Shown here one piece after another: positions 1 through 5,740 of a DNA stretch of 10,962 nucleotides. Each line of letters starts with the position of its first letter. Positions within the stretch are counted from its first letter, which is position 1. Origin of the DNA: Cellvibrionales bacterium UBA1969 (GTDB lineage: Bacteria; Pseudomonadota; Gammaproteobacteria; Pseudomonadales; UBA7434); the NCBI GenBank assembly GCA_002339085.1, contig DDDX01000043.1:1-10962 (forward strand). The letters are read 5' to 3'. The translations under genes were made by a program, and so were the position numbers. A model generated the notes under the pieces. The model did not search any database, was not told where the DNA came from, and saw nothing but the letters and a program-made list of their open reading frames with translations.

Positions 1-1
1 C

Positions 2-1264
2 TCAATTTTTTTATCTATCAGCTTAAATGTTTTCGCAGGAAGTGGCGCACATTTAATCGGTTGGCAAAATTTTTCTGTTGGTGGTAGTGGGAGCGTAAAT
101 GACAGCACGCCTGATACTAATTCGACTTATGATGATACTCCGGTTGGCAGTATTTCTTTAGATGGTCATTATCTAAGTGGCTCGGTTGGTGTTGATGCCT
201 CAAATGCAGGGTTATCTGGTAACGGAGTTGCCACGAATAATGGGTTTCTAAATGGCAATAATTTTGGTGGTGGTTGTGGAGGTAATGGTGAGTTTATCGA
301 GCGCTGGCCGCTTGCGGGTACAAGTCCTTCCTATGAAGAAGTAAATTTCACTTCTGCGAGTTGTGTTTCAGAAACAACGATCACATTAAGTAATTCCGGC
401 CATAATTTCACATTGGGAGATGCTGTATACGTATCAGGTCTTGCAAACGACAGTATCAATGGAGCAAAGGTACTATCTGATACAAATTCAAATAGTATTT
501 CTTTCGAAAAAGCTTGTACAGATGACCCATCATTTGCAACTAATCAAGCTTGCGACGGTAGTCAGTCGGTTGGTGAAAATGTCTTGGTCTCAGACAAAAT
601 AGGCGAAAGAGTTTGCCCATATGACAGTAATTGCGCAAAATCTTGGAAGTTCACGAAGAGTGGTGTTGCGCAATCCTCAACCTCGAATGATGATGCTGGC
701 CTAGCGGGTGATTTTTCAGTTACCAATAATAGCGATTATTATTTTAGGCTTGAGTTTGTCCACTTTGATGCTAGATCAGGTAATAATAGCTGCAATAATA
801 ATAATCGTTCTCCATATTTATTAGAGGTTACCTATTTAAGGGATAGTAGCAACTTAATTAATAAGGAAGAAGGTACCGAATTGGCGGCGGGTAGGCTTAT
901 AGAAAGTGTTGATTGGGGTGCTTGCCCAGCTGCAAATGGCAAAGTTGTTAATCAAGCTTCTGCATCGATAGCGAGTATTATAGAATCATCTGCTTACCTG
1001 CCTCCAGGAGAAACTGCTGCATTTAGATTTAAGTTTAATTCTTCCGGAACCTTTGGACAGTATGGCGTTGCCCAGATTGATAATATAGCATTTGAGGGTA
1101 CTTTTTTTGAAACTGCGGCATTGCAATCGGAAATTGATCCAGCTTCCGTGCCGCTACCGGTCGTAGAAGAAATCCCTATGACTCCAGTTTTATTTCAACT
1201 ATTGCTTGCCGCAGGTTTAGCTCTAGTATCGATTCGTACTTATCTGTCTAAACGAATTGTTTAA
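2..1264 (+). CDS. Secreted beta-sandwich (lectin-like) protein with IPTL-like C-terminal sorting tail, 5' partial
   Basis: The frame is open from base 2 to a TAA at 1262-1264, giving 420 visible residues; the start codon lies before the window. The first visible residues (SIFLSISLNVFA, then GSGAHL) look like the end of a signal peptide, so only a few codons are missing. The protein is rich in Ser, Asn and Gly. Its second half has alternating beta-strand patterns ending in pGEtAaFrFkF and QIDNIAFEGTF, which resembles the jelly-roll domains common in PEP-CTERM-type surface proteins. An inserted module around 362-530 (S-G-H-N-F-T-L-G-D-A-V-Y-V-S-G, then I-N-G) resembles the E1_FCCH-like repeats of tail and surface proteins. 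The last 30 residues begin IPMTP and continue as one hydrophobic helix followed by basic residues, a probable sorting tail. A role in binding carbohydrate at the cell surface is inferred from context only; I do not recognise a named family. The terminator just downstream puts it in a separate transcription unit from the genes that follow. Confidence 0.7.
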   Translation, partial: SIFLSISLNVFAGSGAHLIGWQNFSVGGSGSVNDSTPDTNSTYDDTPVGSISLDGHYLSGSVGVDASNAGLSGNGVATNNGFLNGNNFGGGCGGNGEFIERWPLAGTSPSYEEVNFTSASCVSETTITLSNSGHNFTLGDAVYVSGLANDSINGAKVLSDTNSNSISFEKACTDDPSFATNQACDGSQSVGENVLVSDKIGERVCPYDSNCAKSWKFTKSGVAQSSTSNDDAGLAGDFSVTNNSDYYFRLEFVHFDARSGNNSCNNNNRSPYLLEVTYLRDSSNLINKEEGTELAAGRLIESVDWGACPAANGKVVNQASASIASIIESSAYLPPGETAAFRFKFNSSGTFGQYGVAQIDNIAFEGTFFETAALQSEIDPASVPLPVVEEIPMTPVLFQLLLAAGLALVSIRTYLSKRIV

Positions 1265-1291
1265 GTTAGATAAAACTCTTCGGATCTAATT

Positions 1292-1320
1292 AAAACCCTA
1301 CCATTTGGTGGGGTTTTTTT
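1292..1320 (+). terminator. Rho-independent terminator after the first gene
   Basis: An 11-bp stem (AAAACCCTACC at 1292-1302 with GGTGGGGTTTT at 1307-1317, one G-U wobble) closes a 4-base ATTT loop and runs into seven T residues (1314-1320). It lies 27 bases after the stop codon of the upstream gene and separates that gene from the beta-helix gene. The A-run on the 5' arm could let it act on the other strand too, but no convergent gene is present. Confidence 0.9.
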
Positions 1321-1332
1321 ATAGAAATTCAT

Positions 1333-1341
1333 TATGATAAT
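1333..1341 (+). promoter_or_regulatory. Possible -10 region for the beta-helix/transporter/regulator group
   Basis: The strong terminator upstream implies that the next gene needs its own promoter within 1321-1377. The AT-rich stretch here contains two overlapping -10-like hexamers, TATGAT (1333-1338) and GATAAT (1336-1341), each matching five of six consensus positions. No convincing -35 element lies at the right distance, since that position falls in the terminator T-run, and there is no palindrome like the one before the receptor gene. The call is weak. Confidence 0.22.
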
Positions 1342-1377
1342 ATAGCTACGATTGATAGATTTGAATGGTATATCAAA

Positions 1378-3180
1378 ATGCTTAAACATATTCTTAGTTT
1401 GTCATTAACCATTTTTCCGATAATTGCCCATGCCGCCGATTACTATGTTAGTCAAGTGGATGGAGATGATTCCAATAATGGTTTAACGCCATCATCATCG
1501 TTTCAAAGTTTGGCGCGTGTTAATAGTTTGATTTTGTCAGCAGGGGACAGGCTGTTATTCAAGTCAGGCGAAACATGGCAAGGAATGCTATGGCCTAAAG
1601 GTTCCGGCATTCAAAATAATCCAATCATCATATCTTCTTATGGTAATGGCGAACGGCCAAAAATTGATGGTGATGGTTTCCAGGCGAGCATTTTGCTTTT
1701 CAACGATGATCATTACGATATAAGCGGATTAGAATTGACTAATCAAGCATCCCATAATAGCAACGGCGTGACAAAAAAGTTGAGTGGTTTTGGTGGTTGC
1801 GAAAATAGTTATGGATCAGGAAGAGATGTCAGATTCGGTGTAAAGGTAGTCGCTAGTTCTAGAGACTTAAGTCAATTCACTTTTAGCGATCTTTTAATAC
1901 ATAATATTTTTCCAACACCAAATTCTCCAGAAGAAACGGGTACATCTTGCGTTCAGCAGGGATATAATACTAAGCTCAAGAATCAAGGTTATGGCATTAA
2001 GTTTGAATCACAATCTAATGCTAGCTCTAATCTTTTTTATACAATTTCAAATGTGATAATGGATAGTATAAGTGTCAGTGAAACGGGGCATTATGGCGTT
2101 TGGATAAAACCACTGGGTCTACCAAATGGAAGTGAAGATTATAAGCATTCTAATATTACCTTACGTAACTCTTCGTTCTTAAATACGGGTGGTGCCGGTT
2201 TTGTGCCCACAAAATCCTCAAATGTCTTAGTTGAAAATAATACTTTTGATGGGACTGGGTCAACTCTTGATCCTAGAATGTACGGAAGGGGAAGTGGCAC
2301 CTGGACTTTTAATTGCCAGGACGTGGTAATTGAAAAAAATATTTTGATGAACTCAACGGGTTCATTGGATTCATATGGGGTTCATATTGACTACGGTAAC
2401 GTTAACGTTTTGGTGCAGTATAATTTCAGCTATAATAATGAGGGCGGTTTTGTCCAGATACTTGGCGATAATGTTAATTCAGGCTATCGTTATAATATTA
2501 GTGTGGCAGATGGTAGTCGAATAAATGGGATTAACGGCGCTGTCCAAAATGGACGTATCTTTAATGTCTCTGATTATTGTGGCGTTAATTCTCCCTGTGA
2601 AAGCACTGGGTCATTTATTTATAATAACACGGTCTTTGTGCCTTCAACCATTAGACCAGAAATTGTTTTCCAAAGTGGCAGCGGTGAAACTAAATTCTAT
2701 AACAACTTGGTTTATGTAGAGCCCGGCGACAATCCGATATTCACTTCGTTAGCCAGTCAGGGAGTACAGTATGATATTAGTCATAATTTATTTTATCCGT
2801 ACAGTGCCTTCTCATTAGCGAATGGTTTGACACATAATGCTTTATTCCTTTACCCCAAATTGAGAAATGCTGGCTCAAGCTCTGCTTCGATGTATAAGTT
2901 GCTTAGTGGAAGTAATGCTAAGTATGCAGGTGCTATTATTAATACCTCTATTAATCCATTAGATTACAGCAACAATAATGGTGGGCTTGATTACTTTGGC
3001 AATACTGTTTCTGATTCTACCGCTCCGCACATAGGCGCCTATAATGCGAATGAACTTATTGCCTCCTATGTTGGTGTTGAGGAGGTTGAAATCCCTACAT
3101 TGACTATCTTATTGTCAATCATTCTTTCGATAATAATGATGGCTATCTTTCTAATAAATAAAAAAGACTATCAGCCTTGA
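1378..3180 (+). CDS. Secreted right-handed parallel beta-helix protein with IPTL-like C-terminal tail (putative carbohydrate-active)
   Basis: This 600-residue protein starts at the only in-frame ATG, which opens a signal peptide (MLKHILSLSLTIFPIIAHA, cleavage before ADYYVS). The mature N-terminus has the YYVS-x-x-x-GDDSNNG pattern followed by a GDRLLFKSGETW block and a YGNGERPKIDG block, typical of parallel beta-helix proteins found in polysaccharide-degradation loci. Repeated N-N-x-F/N-I-L/Y-N-N turns follow through about residue 470. A signature is shared with the second beta-helix protein of this window: RGSGTW (304-309), H336-x-D338 and N-E355-G, then YRYNISVADG. Cysteines near 2593-2598 and 1800-1950 may form disulfides. 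Residues 572-575 read IPTL and precede a single hydrophobic helix and KK, which resembles the IPTL-CTERM sorting signal processed by exosortase H, although the usual Trp is absent. No good Shine-Dalgarno is seen before the start. It overlaps the transporter gene by four bases. Hydrolase or lyase activity is inferred, not shown. Confidence 0.8.
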   Translation: MLKHILSLSLTIFPIIAHAADYYVSQVDGDDSNNGLTPSSSFQSLARVNSLILSAGDRLLFKSGETWQGMLWPKGSGIQNNPIIISSYGNGERPKIDGDGFQASILLFNDDHYDISGLELTNQASHNSNGVTKKLSGFGGCENSYGSGRDVRFGVKVVASSRDLSQFTFSDLLIHNIFPTPNSPEETGTSCVQQGYNTKLKNQGYGIKFESQSNASSNLFYTISNVIMDSISVSETGHYGVWIKPLGLPNGSEDYKHSNITLRNSSFLNTGGAGFVPTKSSNVLVENNTFDGTGSTLDPRMYGRGSGTWTFNCQDVVIEKNILMNSTGSLDSYGVHIDYGNVNVLVQYNFSYNNEGGFVQILGDNVNSGYRYNISVADGSRINGINGAVQNGRIFNVSDYCGVNSPCESTGSFIYNNTVFVPSTIRPEIVFQSGSGETKFYNNLVYVEPGDNPIFTSLASQGVQYDISHNLFYPYSAFSLANGLTHNALFLYPKLRNAGSSSASMYKLLSGSNAKYAGAIINTSINPLDYSNNNGGLDYFGNTVSDSTAPHIGAYNANELIASYVGVEEVEIPTLTILLSIILSIIMMAIFLINKKDYQP

Positions 3181-4460
3181 GTCAATCTAACGGCATATCT
3201 AATATTCTCGCCTCCTTTAAGCAGGGGAGTAGAGAGCTTTATATTATTAGCTTTATATTTTTTATGTGGGGTTTGTTGTCTTGCCTTAATGATTTGTTGG
3301 TGCCTTATTTACGTGGTGTTTTTGATTTAAATTATACCCAAGCGATGATGGTGCAGTTTAGTTTTTTTAGTGCGTATTTTTTGTTTTCAATTCCTTTAGG
3401 GTTGTTGATTAATCGTATTGGCTATCAAAAAGGGATTGTTCTGGGGCTATTAATAAGCGCAGTAGGTTGTGTTATGTTTTTGCCTGCTGCTCAATTGCCT
3501 TCGTATACGGCTTTTTTACTGGCCTTGTTTGTAATTGCCACAGGTGTGTGTTGTTTGCAGGTGTCAGCTAACCCTTATGTTACCTCAATGGGGCCTGAAG
3601 AAACGGCGGCTAATCGATTAAATCTAACTCAAGGCTTTAATTCCTTAGGAACAACGGTAGCCCCTTTCATTGCGTCTATTTTTATTTTTTCTGCTTTTAC
3701 TGAATTGTCGCCTAGTGCAAAAGAAGTACAAGCTCCTTATTTAGTAATCGCTTTATTATTAGTGTTACTGGCACTATTTTTGAGTCGGTTTGATTTGCCA
3801 ACAACGACTTATTCGTCTTTATCGAATGTTGAGTTCGATGAAAATAAACAATCGGTAAATCTAAAAAGTATGGTATCGCTGTTATGCAAGCATCGACATT
3901 TAATGTACGGCGTATTAGGTATTTTCTTTTATGTTGGGGTAGAGGTATCGATTGGCAGTTTACTTGTGAATTTTATTGCCGATCCTACTATCGGCAATAT
4001 GTCCGAGGCATCGGCCAGCCAGTATGTGGTTATTTTTTGGGCCGGCGCGATGTTTGGGCGCTTTTTAGGCTTTTACTTAATGTTCCATGTTGCGCCCAAT
4101 GTACTTTTAACATTTAATACCGCTTTGGCCAGTGTGCTCATATTATTATCAGTTTTCACTACGGGTCAGCTAGCGATGTGGTCTATTTTACTCGTAGGTT
4201 TATGTCATTCGATTATGTTTCCCACTGTTTTTAGTTTAGCGATTATTAAATTAGGAGCTGCTACTCCTCAAGCTTCTGGTATTCTTTGTTTAGCGATTAT
4301 TGGCGGTGCAGTGATACCGATTTTTCAGGGCCTGCTCGCCGATACAGTGGGTTTGCAGATGTCCTTGATTTTGGCTCTAGTGAGCTATACTTACATAGCT
4401 TTCTTCGCTGTCTATGGCTATAAGCCGACGAACAACTTAATTAAAGAGCAGAGTGTGTGA
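3177..4460 (+). CDS. FHS-family sugar:H+ symporter (MFS), glucose/galactose-type
   Basis: This inner-membrane transporter of 427 residues has about twelve hydrophobic helices, the usual size for the FHS (FucP/GluP) family. Family blocks are clear: FFMWGLLSCLNDLLVPYL (28-45), LNYTQAMMVQF (51-61), GYQKG (82-86), LQVSANPYV (127-135), and NRLNLTQGFNSLGTTVAP just after. Asp39 lies where the proton-coupling Asp46 of E. coli FucP is, while Gln128 occupies the position of FucP Glu135; Gln there is, as far as I recall, a feature of the glucose/galactose branch, so hexose rather than fucose is the better guess. The start is TTG at 3177, overlapping the upstream TGA stop as TTGA. The frame is closed by a stop at 3159-3161, and the first ATG would fall inside helix 1, so no other usual start fits. 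It probably imports the monosaccharide released by the locus. Confidence 0.87.
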   Translation: MSQSNGISNILASFKQGSRELYIISFIFFMWGLLSCLNDLLVPYLRGVFDLNYTQAMMVQFSFFSAYFLFSIPLGLLINRIGYQKGIVLGLLISAVGCVMFLPAAQLPSYTAFLLALFVIATGVCCLQVSANPYVTSMGPEETAANRLNLTQGFNSLGTTVAPFIASIFIFSAFTELSPSAKEVQAPYLVIALLLVLLALFLSRFDLPTTTYSSLSNVEFDENKQSVNLKSMVSLLCKHRHLMYGVLGIFFYVGVEVSIGSLLVNFIADPTIGNMSEASASQYVVIFWAGAMFGRFLGFYLMFHVAPNVLLTFNTALASVLILLSVFTTGQLAMWSILLVGLCHSIMFPTVFSLAIIKLGAATPQASGILCLAIIGGAVIPIFQGLLADTVGLQMSLILALVSYTYIAFFAVYGYKPTNNLIKEQSV

Positions 4461-4467
4461 TACAGTA

Positions 4468-5487
4468 ATGAAAAAAATAACCATGCAAGATGTTGCTGAA
4501 AGAGCGGGGGTCTCATCAAAAACCGTTTCACGTGTCATTAACAATGAGCCGCGTGTTAGTGAGTCTACTCGAAAGAAAATCCAGCAAGTCATTGACGAGT
4601 TAAATTTTCAGCCCAATAAGTCGGCGCAAAGTCTTGCTGCAGATCGTTCTTTACTACTTGGTTTGTTATACGATAACCCCAGTTCAGCCTATATTATTAA
4701 TTTACAGGCGGGCGTCTTAGATGCCTGTAACGAGTTTGGCTATGGCTTAGTGATCCATCCCTGCGAAAATAACTCGCCTGATTTATTGCCGAAGTTAAGA
4801 AATTTGTTAGCCAGCTCTCGGATGGACGGTTTGGTGTTAACTCCGCCGATGACAGAAAACCGTCAATTATTAGACTTTCTTGACAGCAACAGCACACCTT
4901 ATGTATTAATCACGCCGTTAAATTTAGAGCAATCTTGTCCATTAGTGTCAATTGACGATGTGATGGCGGCTAGGCAAAGTATTCAGCATCTAATTGATTT
5001 TGGCCATAAGCGCATTGGTCTTATCTTGGGAGCTCGGGAAAGAAGCGGCACTGAAATGCGTTTATTGGGTTATCAGCAGGCTTTAGAAGAAAATAATATT
5101 CCCTTTGACGAGGGTTTAGTTGTTCAGGGAGACTTTACTTTTGAGTCGGGGGTGACTGCTGGCCTACAATTGCTTCGCCAACCGCAACCACCAACGGCCA
5201 TTTTTGCTAGTAATGATTACATGGCCGCAGGGGTGATGAAGGTGGCTAGTCAGTTACGTATCTCAATACCCTATGAGCTATCTGTCTGCGGCTTTGATGA
5301 TACCCCTGTAGCTCGTTATATGACGCCTACGTTAACGACGGTTCGTCATCCCGTTGAGCAGTTGGCACAGCATGCTGGTGAGTTACTTATTCGAAAATTA
5401 AAAAAACACCTCGAACGGTCTGAGTCGGAGGAGTTACACTCGGAGCTCATCGTGAGAGAGTCAACCGGGCCGGTAGCAAAGCCCTAA
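4468..5487 (+). CDS. LacI-family transcriptional regulator
   Basis: This is a 339-residue sugar-responsive repressor of ordinary family length. The N-terminal helix-turn-helix covers residues 4-25 (ITMQDVAERAGVS, recognition helix SSKTVSRVIN). A hinge helix (NKSAQSLA) follows, with Leu56 at the position of the minor-groove-intercalating Leu56 of E. coli LacI. The rest is a periplasmic-binding-protein-like effector domain, with the typical FASNDYMAAGVM and VCGFDDTPVARYMTPTLTTV blocks. I chose ATG 4468 because MKKITMQDVAERAGVS is the standard family N-terminus; a GTG at 4453 would add five residues and overlap the transporter. It begins 7 bases after the transporter stop and is probably cotranscribed with it. 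The likely target is the CG-centred palindrome before the receptor gene. The effector is presumably a sugar from the same pathway but cannot be read from the sequence. Confidence 0.93.
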   Translation: MKKITMQDVAERAGVSSKTVSRVINNEPRVSESTRKKIQQVIDELNFQPNKSAQSLAADRSLLLGLLYDNPSSAYIINLQAGVLDACNEFGYGLVIHPCENNSPDLLPKLRNLLASSRMDGLVLTPPMTENRQLLDFLDSNSTPYVLITPLNLEQSCPLVSIDDVMAARQSIQHLIDFGHKRIGLILGARERSGTEMRLLGYQQALEENNIPFDEGLVVQGDFTFESGVTAGLQLLRQPQPPTAIFASNDYMAAGVMKVASQLRISIPYELSVCGFDDTPVARYMTPTLTTVRHPVEQLAQHAGELLIRKLKKHLERSESEELHSELIVRESTGPVAKP

Positions 5488-5533
5488 TAATGTATAAACA
5501 AATGATCTCAGTGAAGAAAGGTGAAGAAGAATG

Positions 5534-5556
5534 AAACAGGCGATAGCGGCTGTTTT
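5534..5556 (+). terminator. Possible weak terminator after the LacI-type gene
   Basis: A hairpin pairs AAACAG (5534-5539) with CTGTTT (5550-5555), extended by two inner pairs across a G-G mismatch around a four-base loop, and is followed by only four T residues. It lies about 50 bases after the regulator stop and before the putative receptor promoter, where a terminator would make sense. The short, imperfect stem and short T-run make it uncertain. Confidence 0.28.
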
Positions 5557-5591
5557 AAGTCTGATTGGAAGGCAGGCCATTTTACTGTGAT

Positions 5592-5619
5592 TTGCAAATA
5601 CAATAAACCATGTTACCAT
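5592..5619 (+). promoter_or_regulatory. Candidate sigma70 promoter for the receptor gene group
   Basis: TTGCAA (5592-5597) and TACCAT (5614-5619) match four of six positions each of the -35 and -10 consensus, with 16-base spacing. Transcription would then start near 5626, inside the CG-centred palindrome, a classic position for repression. An alternative is CATAAT at 5663-5668 as -10 (five of six), but its -35 (TTCGGT near 5640) is poor; in that case the palindrome would lie just upstream of or against the -35. The rest of 5488-5740 shows no other clear element. Confidence 0.35.
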
Positions 5620-5622
5620 TAA

Positions 5623-5636
5623 TGACAGCGCTGTCA
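5623..5636 (+). promoter_or_regulatory. Candidate LacI-family operator (14-bp perfect palindrome)
   Basis: TGACAGCGCTGTCA is a perfect inverted repeat with a central CG step, the form expected for LacI-family operators, where the hinge-helix Leu inserts at the central CpG. It sits between the regulator gene (ends 5487) and the receptor gene (starts 5741). I see no second full copy in the window; the gap before the first beta-helix gene lacks it. Binding by the neighbouring regulator is inferred from position and form. Confidence 0.72.
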
Positions 5637-5730
5637 CTCTTCGGTAAAAAGTAGATTTTCTGCATAATATCCACTGAGCTTGTAGTCAATAGTCTACTGA
5701 CATCACCTATTTATACGTTATCTATCCATT

Positions 5731-5735
5731 GGAGA
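5731..5735 (+). promoter_or_regulatory. Shine-Dalgarno site that fixes the receptor start
   Basis: GGAGA lies 5 bases before ATG 5741. It supports that start over the in-frame TTG at 5729, whose first codon would overlap this site and which has no Shine-Dalgarno of its own. Confidence 0.75.
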
Positions 5736-5740
5736 AGTCA

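Noticed and set aside
779..805. Runs of AAT triplets
   Set aside because: They encode an Asn-rich loop (NNSCNNNN) in an AT-rich gene, are interrupted, and are too short to call a microsatellite.
413..1264. ATG at 413 as the start of the first gene
   Set aside because: The same frame is open back to base 2 and begins with the end of a signal peptide, so the ATG is internal to a larger gene whose start lies outside the window.
5531..5590. A 19-codon open frame with AAGG nine bases upstream
   Set aside because: The Shine-Dalgarno is fair and the peptide mostly hydrophobic, but the frame overlaps a possible terminator hairpin and is short enough to arise by chance; nothing else supports it as a leader peptide.
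5586..5601. CRP-like site (TGTGA at 5586-5590)
   Set aside because: Only the left half matches; the right half, AATAC, does not resemble TCACA. The ATTTGCAAAT palindrome here is short and AT-rich.
5690..5705. Small hairpin GTAG/CTAC in the receptor leader
   Set aside because: The stem is only four base pairs with an eight-base loop, and nothing resembles a known riboswitch or attenuator.
5729..5740. TTG 5729 as the receptor start
   Set aside because: It would consume the good Shine-Dalgarno site; ATG 5741 has that site at proper spacing and starts a normal signal peptide.
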